Below, piece after piece: positions 41,692-50,791 of a DNA stretch of 64,000 nt. This stretch comes from an uncultured Bacilli bacterium (lineage in GTDB: Bacteria; Bacillota_I; Bacilli_A; RF39; UBA660): positions 196,665 to 260,664 of the forward strand of contig CAKOOJ010000002.1 in the NCBI GenBank assembly GCA_934098385.1. Direction: 5' to 3'. Position 1 is the first letter of the stretch. Every line of letters begins with the position of its first letter. The notes under the pieces were generated by a model. That model saw only the letters and a program-made list of their open reading frames with translations, did not search any database and was not told the DNA's origin. A program made the position numbers and the translations under genes.

Positions 41692-42462
41692 ATGAGAGTA
41701 ATAAATGATAGTATTAATAGAATAACTCAACATTACGGTAATAAAGGACATAAAGGTGTAGATTTAGGTTGGAGAAGTGATGAAAATCAAAATAGAGTAT
41801 ATTCAAATTGTAAGGGTGTAGTTTATGAAATACAAACTGGAATACCTACTTTAAGAGGTTCAACTGGAACTAAATCGTGGGGTAATTATGTATTAATTAA
41901 GCATCCTAATGGAATGTTTAGTAGATATGCACATTTAAGAGAAGTTTATGTTAGTGTTGATCAAGAAGTTGATGAAAATACTTGTGTAGGACTTATTGGT
42001 GAAAGTGGTAATGTTACTGCAAGACATTTACATTTTGAGGTATCAAAATCATATAGTTCTATTACTAGAATTAATCCTGAACCGTATTTAGAGAAGGCAA
42101 TATATTCTGGAAATAAATCAAAATATTGTGCTTATGATAATGTTAAAAATAAATGGTTACCAGAGGTACAAGTAGGTACGAATGCATATGCTGGTAATTT
42201 AGGAAATGGTGTGAGTGGCTTTAAATTAGAAAATGCTACTTATAGAGTGCATGATAAAAAGAAAGGTTATTGGCTACCATGGGTTGATGGATATAACGGA
42301 TATGCTGGTAATTTACCCAATGATATTGATGCAGTTCAAATAAAAAATAGAACCTATAGAGCTTATGATAATAAAAAAGGTTATTGGTTACCATGGGTGA
42401 ATGGTACTAATGGGTATGCTGGTAATATCAATAATTCTATTGGTGGTATTCAAGTGAAGTAG
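41692..42462 (+). CDS. M23-family peptidase/lysin with three C-terminal repeats
   Basis: 256 residues. The N-terminal part is a zinc peptidase of the M23/LytM type: HKGVDLGW supplies His and Asp, and RHLHFEVS supplies the H-x-H ligand. It is followed by three repeats of about 38 residues (about 141-178, 179-216 and 217-256), each with W-L-P, Y-A-G-N-L/I and a terminal V-x-L/I-x, for example YWLPWVNG followed by NGYAGNI. These resemble wall-binding repeats at the ends of clostridial and phage lysins. No signal peptide or membrane segment is seen, so release would need a holin, lysis or non-classical export. The ATG at 41692 follows AAAGGGG; an in-frame TTG at 41686 is less likely. Confidence 0.83.
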   Translation: MRVINDSINRITQHYGNKGHKGVDLGWRSDENQNRVYSNCKGVVYEIQTGIPTLRGSTGTKSWGNYVLIKHPNGMFSRYAHLREVYVSVDQEVDENTCVGLIGESGNVTARHLHFEVSKSYSSITRINPEPYLEKAIYSGNKSKYCAYDNVKNKWLPEVQVGTNAYAGNLGNGVSGFKLENATYRVHDKKKGYWLPWVDGYNGYAGNLPNDIDAVQIKNRTYRAYDNKKGYWLPWVNGTNGYAGNINNSIGGIQVK

Positions 42463-42607
42463 ATTAGTTAATTCTAATCTATTTTTAAAAATTTATTCTT
42501 ATGATTATTTATAGATTTAGTGTATCTAAATAATAGTATTTTTTTGTGATATAATATAAATATAAATAATTTTAGATTATTTTAAAATAAAGTGGGTGAA
42601 AGAAATT

Positions 42608-43609
42608 ATGGAAAAAATTTATATTATTACAGGTGCAAATGGTTTTTTAGGAAACAATATTATAAGAAAGTTAGAGAAAAATGTTGAAAATGAAATTAGA
42701 GCTTTTGTTTTAAATGGTGAATCTATAGAATCACTTAAAAATTTAAGGTGTAAGATATATTATGGTGATGTTACGAAAAAAGAATCTTTAACTTCTATTT
42801 TTGAAAATATTGATGGGAAAGAAGTTTTTGTAATTCATTGTGCAGCAATTGTGTATATAAAATCAAAGTATAATCCATTGGTTTATAATGTTAATGTTAA
42901 TGGTACTAAAAATATAATTGACAAAGTTTTAGATATAAATGCAAAACTTGTATACATTAGTAGTGTTCATGTAATACCAGAAAAGAATAATGATTCTATA
43001 TTATCTGAAATAAAAAATTTCAATCCTGATAATGTTGTAGGATTATATGCAAAAACAAAAGCGATAGCTGCTAAGTGTGTTATTGATGCAGTAAAGAAAA
43101 AAAATTTAAATGCTTGTATTATACATCCTTCTGGAATTATTGGTCCGTATGATTTTGGTAATAGTCATTTAACTCAATTAGTAAAAAAAATTATAAATGG
43201 TCAACTTTTTGCTTGTGTAAAAGGTGGGTATGATTTTGTAGATGTTAGAGATGTAGCTGATGGAGTAATTAGTGCATCTGAAAAGAATAATAGAGGGGAA
43301 TGTTATATTTTATCTAACAGGTATGTTACCATCAAAGAATTGGCTGACGTAATTTGTGACATAATAGGAAGAAAGAAAATTAAAATTGTATTGCCAATTT
43401 TTGTAGCAAAAATAATAGCACCTTTTTTTGAACAATATTATAATCTTAAAAAACAAACACCACTTTTTACAAGATATTCTTTATATACATTATCTTCTAA
43501 TTCTAACTTTTGTAATAAAAAGGCAAAAAAAGAATTGAATTTTATAAATAGAAATATTACAGACACTATTACAGACACTATTCAATGGATTGAAAATAAT
43601 AAAATATAA
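42608..43609 (+). CDS. NAD-dependent epimerase/dehydratase (extended SDR)
   Basis: 333 residues. Rossmann NAD(P) loop TGANGFLGNNI, YGDVTKKESL, CAAIVYI, VNVNGTKNII and the catalytic Y-x3-K in LYAKTKAIAAK (near residue 155). FVDVRDVADGVISA follows. Overall it resembles NAD(P)-dependent epimerases or dihydroflavonol-4-reductase-like enzymes acting on nucleotide sugars or small ketones. The ATG at 42608 follows GGGTGA; an in-frame GTG at 42596 is less likely. Confidence 0.85.
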   Translation: MEKIYIITGANGFLGNNIIRKLEKNVENEIRAFVLNGESIESLKNLRCKIYYGDVTKKESLTSIFENIDGKEVFVIHCAAIVYIKSKYNPLVYNVNVNGTKNIIDKVLDINAKLVYISSVHVIPEKNNDSILSEIKNFNPDNVVGLYAKTKAIAAKCVIDAVKKKNLNACIIHPSGIIGPYDFGNSHLTQLVKKIINGQLFACVKGGYDFVDVRDVADGVISASEKNNRGECYILSNRYVTIKELADVICDIIGRKKIKIVLPIFVAKIIAPFFEQYYNLKKQTPLFTRYSLYTLSSNSNFCNKKAKKELNFINRNITDTITDTIQWIENNKI

Positions 43610-44142
43610 TATTTATAATAAAACCTCGGGGTGATGATTTTGTCACACATAATATAATAATATAAAGAATTAATATAATAAGAATATAAATAATAATTTA
43701 AATTAATATAAATATTTATATTAAAAAACGGCTTTGTCAATAAAAGTGTGTAAGTTGTCTATTATTTCTATATAGAATTACTAATTGCCAAAGAACTTCT
43801 TATTTTGTTATCTACAATATGATTTTAAATGAAATTTTAGTCAAGGCCAGCGCAGCTGTAAAATTTATGTTAAAGTCAATATAAAAATATAGATGAATTA
43901 ATCTTAGTGATAGACGATATATTAATTACTACAATTATGATAGAATTAAAGTAAAATTAAAATGATGGTCTCCTGTAAATTACTGGTTACAATCCTCTAA
44001 TTAGAAACTATTAATAAACTGTCTAATTCTTTGGGTTCAGTTCATTTCTAGTTAGCATCTATTAATCTCAGAAGTTAATTTCCGAGTTTTCTATCAATAT
44101 GGAGCGAATCACATACAAGTTACGAACTATTTTAAAATTAAA

Positions 44143-44173
44143 AAGGTTATTTCTAAAATAAAGAAGTAACCTT
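44143..44173 (-). terminator. Minus-strand terminator-like hairpin
   Basis: Eleven-pair stem AAGGTTATTTC/GAAGTAACCTT (one G-U) with a 9-base loop. The T-run is on the minus strand, so it would end leftward transcription; no leftward gene is intact here, supporting a remnant. Confidence 0.45.
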
Positions 44174-44217
44174 ATTACATAAAAATATAGTTATCATATT
44201 GATTTTTAATTTAATTT

Positions 44218-44248
44218 TTGTTAAAATAGTAAATAGTGTTATACTATT
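44218..44248 (+). promoter_or_regulatory. MarR promoter and operator
   Basis: -35 TTGTTA (44218-44223), 16-base spacer, -10 TATACT (44240-44245). Inverted repeat AATAGT (44232-44237)/ACTATT (44243-44248) overlaps the -10, with another AATAGT at 44225-44230, suggesting autorepression by the MarR protein. Confidence 0.55.
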
Positions 44249-44272
44249 AAATGATAATGTGGAGGCGTTAGA

Positions 44273-44677
44273 GTGGACAACGATTTTATACAAGAATTGT
44301 ATAATTTGTATTCTTCTAAAAAAATGAAAAATTTTTTTGAATTTGCTCAAGGAGAAAAAAGAGCATTGCTAGAACTCAAGTTAGCAAAAGGAGATATTTC
44401 ACCAAGTGATTTATGTCAAAAATTAAGTGTAAGTAAACAAAGAATTACATCAATTCTTAATTCTTTGTATGGAAAAAAATATATAACGATAAATATAGAT
44501 GAAAATGATAGAAGAAAAACAAATATTAAATTAACACCCAACGGTAAAAAATATATTGATAAATTAAGTGATGATGTGTTAACAGATTTAAATAAAACAA
44601 TAAGTAAAATTTCTCCAAAAGATATAGATAAATTAACTGAAATAATTGCTAATATAAATAAAATATTAAATGAATAA
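44273..44677 (+). CDS. MarR-family transcriptional regulator
   Basis: 134 residues with a winged HTH: SPSDLCQKLSVSKQRITSILNSLYGKKYI, then the wing INIDENDRRKTNIKLTPNGKKYI, a classic MarR D-x-R-(R/K)-x-x-x-(I/V)-x-L-T-x-x-G. It uses a GTG start after GGAGGCG. It heads an operon of acyltransferase-like, DUF6320-like and ABC genes that it probably represses. Confidence 0.9.
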   Translation: MDNDFIQELYNLYSSKKMKNFFEFAQGEKRALLELKLAKGDISPSDLCQKLSVSKQRITSILNSLYGKKYITINIDENDRRKTNIKLTPNGKKYIDKLSDDVLTDLNKTISKISPKDIDKLTEIIANINKILNE

Positions 44678-44688
44678 AAGGAGTTTCT

Positions 44689-45924
44689 ATGGTAAGGAAT
44701 AATTGGTATAAACTTGATAATGTAGGTAAATTTTATTCTTTTACAAACAAGAATAAAATACCTGCTGTATTTAGATATTCGGTTAGTTTAAAAGAAGTAA
44801 TAGATGAAGAAATATTACAAAATGCTCTTAATGATATTTTAAAGTATTTTCCTAACTTTAATTGTCATTTAAAAAAAGGAATATTTTGGTATTATTTAGA
44901 AAACTCCAATAAAATTGTTGAAGTTAAAAAAGAAAATGAGCCTATTTGTTCTAAAATATATAAAGATGAAGATGATGTATTATTTAGAGTAAGCCATTAT
45001 AAAAAAAGAATAAATTTTGAAGTTTCTCATATTTTATCTGATGGTCGTGGAAGTTTAATTTTCTTTAAGTCCTTAATATATCAATATTTAATTTTAAAAG
45101 AAAAATTGACAGATATAGAATTAGATGTTGATTCTTCGATTTTTGAAAAAAACGAGGATAGTTTTGATAAATACTATACAAAAGAAAAAATAAAAATTCC
45201 TAAAGGCAGAAAAATATAACAATATAAGGGAAAAAAGAAAAATACTATTACTTATATGGAGTATCATATTTCTACTAAAGAAGCTTTAGAATTAGCCCAC
45301 AAATATAATGCTAGTTTAACGGCATTATTAACTTCTGTACTTATATGTTCTTATCAAGAGATGATGAAAGAACTAGAATTAAATAAAAGTATAAAGATAG
45401 ATATACCAGTTGATTTAAGACAATTTTTTAAATCTTCTACTTCAAGAAATTTTTTTGGTCTTACTTCTGTTACATATAAGTTTGATTCTAAAAATTATGA
45501 TTTTGCTGATGTGATTCATAGTGTGAATAGCGAGTTGCAAAAAAATGTTACAACAGAAAGATTAAAAATAAGAATGAATCAAATGATTTCATTAGAAAAA
45601 AATGTCTTTGCTAGATTTGTGCCAATTTTTATTAAAGATATAATACTAAAAATAGCAGATTTAATTTCATCTACTGGTTGTACTTCTTGTTTATCTAATA
45701 TTGGAGCAATAAAAGTTGATGAAAAGTTAGAAAAATATATTGAAAACTTTAATGTGTTAAATGCTTCTGGATCTCTAAAACTTACAATATGTTCGTTTAA
45801 AGATGATTTATCTATTGGGATTTCTTCAAAGTATGTAAATAATGATATTGTCAAACACTTTTGTCGTTTTTTTAAAGAAAGTGGCATAAATGGAGTTATG
45901 AATATCAGCGAGGAGGAAATATGA
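44689..45924 (+). pseudogene. Condensation/acetyltransferase-like gene split by an in-frame stop
   Basis: Reading in one frame gives 176 residues, a TAA at 45217-45219, then 12 further in-frame codons and 222 more residues from an ATG at 45256. Together they form about 411 residues of the BAHD/condensation/alcohol-acetyltransferase (CoA-dependent acyltransferase) superfamily, with the catalytic H-x3-D-G as SHILSDGRG in the first half and the D-F-G-like/support motifs in the second. There is no RBS before 45256. Hence a single nonsense change appears to have inactivated it, or it is a recent mutation or sequencing error. RBS AAAGGAG lies upstream of the first ATG. A C-terminal GAGGAGG serves the next gene, which overlaps by ATGA. 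Confidence 0.75.
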
Positions 45925-46574
45925 GAAAATGTAATAAATGTAACATTGAATTTAATGGCAATTTTGAAATGTGTCCATTATGTAATTCTAGGATGATAGG
46001 GAAAAAAACAGATAATGTTTTTCCAAAAATAAAAACTTCTAATCCTACTTTACTTTATAAAGTTTTATCATTTGTTTCCTTTGCAATAGGAGTATTGTTT
46101 GCATTTACTGAATATGTAATATCCAAGTCTTTTTATATAAGTAAATTTGTAGTATTAGGATTAGTAACGAATTATATATTAGTTAAATTTATTTTGAAAA
46201 ATTATAAAGATGTTTTAAAAATGATGAATAAATATTTTTGGATTATATTGATACTATTTTTTATATGGTTTCTTACAACTAAAAGTTTAATTATAACAAC
46301 ATATTTAATTCCTATACTATGTATTATTATTTTTGTTTTCAACAGTATAACAATGCTAGTTTTAAAAAAATCATATATTATTAAGTTTGCCAAAACGATA
46401 TTACTTGATTGCCTTATTGGATTGATTCCACTTATTTTAGTAGTATTTAAATTAACAACTTTTGAAATGCTCTCTTATATTTGTGCAATATTAGGATTAT
46501 TGGTTTTTGTTGGTTTGCTTATCTTTTGTAAGGAAGATATTATAGAAGAATTTAAAAAAGTATTTAATTTTTAA
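45921..46574 (+). CDS. DUF6320-like zinc-ribbon membrane protein
   Basis: 217 residues. An N-terminal zinc ribbon MRKCNKCNIEFNGNFEMCPLCNSRMIG (C-x2-C...C-x2-C) is followed by about six membrane helices. This architecture fits DUF6320 proteins, commonly encoded next to alcohol-acetyltransferase-like genes, as here. Coupled by ATGA to the split acyltransferase gene. Possibly membrane partner of that enzyme. Confidence 0.75.
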   Translation: MRKCNKCNIEFNGNFEMCPLCNSRMIGKKTDNVFPKIKTSNPTLLYKVLSFVSFAIGVLFAFTEYVISKSFYISKFVVLGLVTNYILVKFILKNYKDVLKMMNKYFWIILILFFIWFLTTKSLIITTYLIPILCIIIFVFNSITMLVLKKSYIIKFAKTILLDCLIGLIPLILVVFKLTTFEMLSYICAILGLLVFVGLLIFCKEDIIEEFKKVFNF

Positions 46575-46586
46575 GGAGATGAAAAT

Positions 46587-47288
46587 ATGGCTTATATAGA
46601 ATTTAAAGGAGTAGATAAAGTTTATCAAATGGGAGAAGTAGAAATAAAAGCATTAAAGGACACTTCATTTGAAATTGAAAAAGGAGAATTAGTTTGTATA
46701 TTAGGTCTAAGTGGTGCAGGTAAAACAACTTGTCTTAACATTTTGGGAGGAATGGATACATTAACTGATGGGAAAGTCATAGTTGATGGAGTTAGAATAG
46801 ATAAGTTAAAAGATAAAGAACTCATTAAATATAGAAGAAATGATATAGGTTTTGTCTTTCAATTTTATAATCTTATTCAAAATATGACAGTATTAGAAAA
46901 TGTGGAACTTGCAGTTCAATTATGCAAAGATTATTTAGATCCTAACACTATTTTAAATAAGGTGGGATTAGGAAAAAGAAAAGACAATTTTCCTGCTCAA
47001 TTATCTGGGGGAGAACAACAAAGAGTCGCTATAGCACGAGCAATCGCTAAAAATCCTAAATTACTTTTATGTGATGAGCCAACAGGTGCTTTAGATTATA
47101 AAACTGGGAAACAAATTTTAAAATTATTAGAAGATACTTGTCGAATAGAAAATATGACCGTAATCATTATAACGCATAATGCTGCCATTTCTTCGATTGC
47201 TGATAAAATAATTAAGTTTAAAAATGGTGGTGTTGATGAAATTATCATAAACAAAAATCCTAAAAGAGTGGAGGATGTTGAGTGGTAA
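46587..47288 (+). CDS. ABC transporter ATPase (LolD/MacB type)
   Basis: 233 residues. Walker A GLSGAGKT, Q-loop FQFYNLI, signature LSGGEQQRVAIARAIAKNPKLLL, Walker B LLCDEPTGALD, switch IITHN. LolD-like ATPases pair with FtsX-type permeases; the next gene is one. Same MarR operon. Confidence 0.93.
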   Translation: MAYIEFKGVDKVYQMGEVEIKALKDTSFEIEKGELVCILGLSGAGKTTCLNILGGMDTLTDGKVIVDGVRIDKLKDKELIKYRRNDIGFVFQFYNLIQNMTVLENVELAVQLCKDYLDPNTILNKVGLGKRKDNFPAQLSGGEQQRVAIARAIAKNPKLLLCDEPTGALDYKTGKQILKLLEDTCRIENMTVIIITHNAAISSIADKIIKFKNGGVDEIIINKNPKRVEDVEW

Positions 47289-49755
47289 AATGAAAAATAA
47301 ACTATTAAAACATATTTTTAAGAAAATAAAAGATAATAATAAAAGATTTCTTTCCTTGTTTTGTATGGCTTTTTTAGGAGTAGGTTTTTTTGCAGGAATT
47401 CAGTCTTGTGGACCTGATATGTTAAAAACATTAGACAATTATTATGATGAAAATAATGTCTATGATATTGAAATTATTTCTAATTTAGGATTAACTAATA
47501 ATGATATAGAAGAATTAAAAAAAATAAATGATGTAAAAGAAGTAATAGGAACTTACGCCAAAGATACCTATTTAAAACTCGATAATAAGGAGTTTGTTTT
47601 AAGAATTATAGGACTTAATGATAATATTAACAAAGTTTATTTGAGTGATGGAAAACTTCCTAGTAAAAATAGTGAAATTGTTGTTGATAAATTGCTTTTA
47701 GAAGAAAATAATTTAAAAATAAATGATACCATTACAATTATGAATGAGAAAAAGAAAATTGTTGGTACAGTTATTAGTCCAATATATTTTTCAACTGAAA
47801 GACCTACAACTACCCTTGGAAATGGCAAAGTTAATTATTATGCTTATGCAAATGAAGAAGTAGTCAAAGAAGAAGCATTTACCAATATCTATATTACGGT
47901 AAAACAAGCAAAAAAAATGATAACAAATAGTGATGAGTATTTGGATACTATTAGTAAAGTAATTGATTCTGTAGAGAATATGAAAGAAGAAAGACAAGAT
48001 GTTAGGTATAGCGAACTTTATGGTGAAAAAATATTAGAAGCAAATCAATATGGAATACAGTTAGATGAGAGTAATTTTATTAAGCCAAAATGGTACATAT
48101 TTGATAGAAATGATAATGATTCTTATAAAGAACTTATCAATGCTAGTGATAATCTAAACAAATTAGGTGATGTATTTCCAATAATATTCTTCTGTGTAGC
48201 CATTTTGGTTAGTCTTATTTCTATGATGAGAATGATTGAAGAAGATCGAACTGAAAATGGGACTTTAAAGTCATTAGGATTTAATAATTTTCATATAACA
48301 TCTAAATATATTGTATTTTCGCTATTAGCGACCATTACTGGTGGTATTTTAGGAATATTGATAGGGTCTATTTTAATCCCCTATGTTATTTGGAATGTTT
48401 ATAAAAAATTATTTTTTATACCAAAATTTATATATGAAGCAAATAATCTTTTTAATTTTATTGGGCTTTTAATATGTGTATTTTGTATTTGTGGAACTGC
48501 AATATTTATAAGTATAAAGAATCTAAAAAATGTACCTGCTAATTTAATGCGACCTAAATCTCCAAAGAGTGGTAAGAAAATACTTTTAGAGTATATTCCG
48601 TTTATTTGGAAAAGATTAAATTTTTCTAATAAAATAACCATTAGAAACATATTTAGATATAAAAGTCGAGTAATAACAACGATATTTGGAATTGCCGGAT
48701 GTACTGCTTTAATATTAGCAGGATTTGGTCTGAAAGACTCCTTAAAAGATGTTACAAATTATCAGTTTGAACATATTTTAAATTACGAAAAAATTATGAT
48801 GTTAAAAGAAAATACGAATTATGATGTGATAAAGCAAGAGATAAAAAATGAAAAATCTATTCGTAAAATAGTAGAAACTAACATTGATAATATTATAGTT
48901 GGATATAAGGGTAATACTGAAGAAGTGACAATGGTCGTTGCAAATAATAATGAAGATTTAAAAGATGTAGTAACATTAGATAGTGTTAAAGATAAGGATA
49001 ATACAAATTTAATTCCTAGCGATAATTCGGCAATTATTAGTGAAAAGACAGCAACTCTTTTAAATATAGATATAGGAGATAAACTTATACTATTTGATGA
49101 TGAAAATAATAAATATGAACTTAATGTAGAACATATTATAAAAAACTATATTAACCAGTATTTATATATCAATAAAAATACTTATGAAAATACATTTAAA
49201 AATTATAAAATAAATTCTTTTCTAATAGATTTTGATAATTTAAATGAACACGATAGCAATGTATTTGATGAAAAGTATATTAGTAAAAATGAAATAACTT
49301 CTATTGTAAATAATGAAGATATAAAAGAAAATATCAATAGTATGCTAGGTTCTATTGATTCTATTGTGGCAATTTTAATTATCGCAGCAGCATTACTAGC
49401 ATTTGTCGTTTTATATAATTTATCGAATATCAATATTAGTGAAAGAAAAAGGGAAATTGCAACTTTAAAAGTATTAGGATTTTATCATAATGAGGTAGAT
49501 AGATATATTACGAGGGAAAATATTTTATTAACTATTATTGGAATTGCTATAGGTTTATTGTTTGGATCATATTTAAGTCATTTCATTATATCTACTTGTG
49601 AGCCAGATTATATAATGTTTATTAGGCACGTTGATATATTAAGTTATGTTATATCTGCTTTGATGACTATATTTTTTACTATTATTGTAAATATAGTTAC
49701 ACATTATAATCTAAAAAAGATAAATATGATAGAATCGCTTAAAAATGTTGAATAA
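47275..49755 (+). CDS. FtsX-family ABC permease
   Basis: 826 residues with the full two-copy FtsX architecture: an N-terminal helix (about 24-45), an outer domain of about 250 residues, three helices near 300-430, a second N-terminal-type helix (about 470-490), a second outer domain, and three terminal helices (about 690-820), in which SERKREIATLKVLGF is the conserved pre-helix motif. Start ambiguous: ATG 47275 overlaps GGAGG, TTG 47278 is spaced 3 bases from it, and ATG 47290 is 15 bases away. With the ATPase it forms a complete exporter for lipids, peptides or drugs. Confidence 0.88.
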   Translation: MLSGKMKNKLLKHIFKKIKDNNKRFLSLFCMAFLGVGFFAGIQSCGPDMLKTLDNYYDENNVYDIEIISNLGLTNNDIEELKKINDVKEVIGTYAKDTYLKLDNKEFVLRIIGLNDNINKVYLSDGKLPSKNSEIVVDKLLLEENNLKINDTITIMNEKKKIVGTVISPIYFSTERPTTTLGNGKVNYYAYANEEVVKEEAFTNIYITVKQAKKMITNSDEYLDTISKVIDSVENMKEERQDVRYSELYGEKILEANQYGIQLDESNFIKPKWYIFDRNDNDSYKELINASDNLNKLGDVFPIIFFCVAILVSLISMMRMIEEDRTENGTLKSLGFNNFHITSKYIVFSLLATITGGILGILIGSILIPYVIWNVYKKLFFIPKFIYEANNLFNFIGLLICVFCICGTAIFISIKNLKNVPANLMRPKSPKSGKKILLEYIPFIWKRLNFSNKITIRNIFRYKSRVITTIFGIAGCTALILAGFGLKDSLKDVTNYQFEHILNYEKIMMLKENTNYDVIKQEIKNEKSIRKIVETNIDNIIVGYKGNTEEVTMVVANNNEDLKDVVTLDSVKDKDNTNLIPSDNSAIISEKTATLLNIDIGDKLILFDDENNKYELNVEHIIKNYINQYLYINKNTYENTFKNYKINSFLIDFDNLNEHDSNVFDEKYISKNEITSIVNNEDIKENINSMLGSIDSIVAILIIAAALLAFVVLYNLSNINISERKREIATLKVLGFYHNEVDRYITRENILLTIIGIAIGLLFGSYLSHFIISTCEPDYIMFIRHVDILSYVISALMTIFFTIIVNIVTHYNLKKINMIESLKNVE

Positions 49756-49774
49756 ATAATGACAAAGGAATTAT

Positions 49775-49787
49775 AAATTACAATTTA
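49775..49787 (+). repeat. Repeat core AAATTACAATTTA, copy 1
   Basis: The 13-base core recurs at 50666 and 51309, each time shortly after a stop codon. See the matching copies. Confidence 0.5.
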
Positions 49788-49813
49788 ATAATTTAAATAA
49801 ATATTAAATTATA

Positions 49814-49844
49814 TTGACTCTCCCCTTAGAGTAGGTTGTATAAA
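49814..49844 (+). promoter_or_regulatory. MerR-type promoter with 19-bp spacer
   Basis: -35 TTGACT (49814-49819) and -10 TATAAA (49839-49844) are separated by 19 bases, longer than the normal 17, as in MerR-controlled promoters. A dyad ACTCT/AGAGT (49817-49821 and 49828-49832) around CCCCTT is the expected regulator site, similar to BmrR/TipA sites. Confidence 0.8.
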
Positions 49845-49863
49845 TAATTCGAGGAGGCAAGAT

Positions 49864-50661
49864 ATGTATAAAATAGGAGATTTTTCTAAAATGTTTAAAA
49901 TCACCATAAAGGCATTAAGATACTATGAAAAAGAAGGATTATTAAAACCTGCTTTTATAGACCAAGATACGAGTTATAGGTATTATGAAAGTAGTCAGTT
50001 AGTTGATATTTCAAAGATAATATCCTTAAGGCAAATAGGTTTATCAATTAAAGACATTAAAAAAGTTTTAGATGGACAAGATATGTCGTTAATTCTTAAT
50101 AAAAGAAAAAATGAAATTGAGAAAAATATTGCTAATTTTAATATTGAGCTTTCTAAAATAAATTATTTATTGGAGGAAAACGATATGAAAAATGAGATTT
50201 TTATCAAAGACATTCCAAGTTACATTATTTATTATCGTGATGGAATGATAGAGGATTTTAGTAAAATTACAGAATTTGTTTTACAAGCAGGAACAGAATG
50301 TGCAAAAGCAAATCCAAACTTAAAGTGCATAAACCCAGATTATTGTTATATCAGTTATTTAGATGAAGAATACAAAGAAAAAGATATTAAGATTAGATAT
50401 GCACAAGCGGTTGAAAAATTAGGAAATGAAACTGATAGTGTTAAATTTATGAAATCAAATCCTATTACAGCAGTATGTATTTATAATAAAGGAGCTTATA
50501 ATAATTTAAGAGATTCTTATAATATTATTTTAAAGTACATTGAAGATAATGGATATGAGATAATAGATAATGCGAGAGAATGTTATATTGATGGATGTTG
50601 GAATAAAAAAAATGAAGAAGATTATTTAACAGAGATTCAATTTCCTGTTAAGAAAAGATAA
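49864..50661 (+). CDS. MerR-family regulator with GyrI-like effector domain (BmrR-like)
   Basis: 265 residues. N-terminal MerR HTH (IGDFSKMFKITIKALRYYEKEGLLKPAFID), a coiled-coil dimer helix (about 75-115), and a C-terminal GyrI/SOUL-like ligand domain (about 120-263) with a Y-rich pocket and ECYIDGCWNKK near the end, characteristic of drug-sensing BmrR/TipAL relatives. It very likely activates its own promoter (49814-49844), and perhaps the exporter upstream, when it binds a hydrophobic cation. Confidence 0.88.
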   Translation: MYKIGDFSKMFKITIKALRYYEKEGLLKPAFIDQDTSYRYYESSQLVDISKIISLRQIGLSIKDIKKVLDGQDMSLILNKRKNEIEKNIANFNIELSKINYLLEENDMKNEIFIKDIPSYIIYYRDGMIEDFSKITEFVLQAGTECAKANPNLKCINPDYCYISYLDEEYKEKDIKIRYAQAVEKLGNETDSVKFMKSNPITAVCIYNKGAYNNLRDSYNIILKYIEDNGYEIIDNARECYIDGCWNKKNEEDYLTEIQFPVKKR

Positions 50662-50663
50662 AT

Positions 50664-50681
50664 ACAAATTACAATTTATAA
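50664..50681 (+). repeat. Repeat ACAAATTACAATTTATAA, copy 2
   Basis: Identical 18-base copy at 51307-51324, related to the core at 49775-49787. It begins 3 bases after the MerR stop codon. Confidence 0.6.
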
Positions 50682-50791
50682 ATTAGTTGAAAGCTATGAT
50701 GTAACAGTGTTTAATAGATATGTTAAAATGCATTGCTTGTAGCAACTGGGTATTTGTCATACAATTTATTTAACGAAAGAGGGAATTATAA

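Larger units (their letters stand above)
43610..44272. other. 663-base gene-free region, possible insertion-sequence remnant
   Basis: No frame of useful length on either strand. The left third is extremely AT-rich. The segment around 44020-44060 (CTGTCTAATTC then TTGGGTTCAGTTCA) resembles the 3' end of IS3-family elements just after the transposase stop; this is from memory and weak. From about 43850 to 44110 the base composition is more mixed than in the rest, as expected for decayed coding DNA. A hairpin (44143-44173) and the MarR promoter occupy the right end. Confidence 0.3.

Noticed and set aside
44143..44173. Terminator for the epimerase transcript
   Set aside because: Its T-run is on the minus strand and it lies more than 500 bases from the epimerase stop.
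45217..45219. Programmed recoding (selenocysteine/pyrrolysine or read-through) at the in-frame TAA
   Set aside because: TAA is not a known Sec/Pyl codon and no SECIS-like hairpin is evident just downstream; a nonsense change is simpler.
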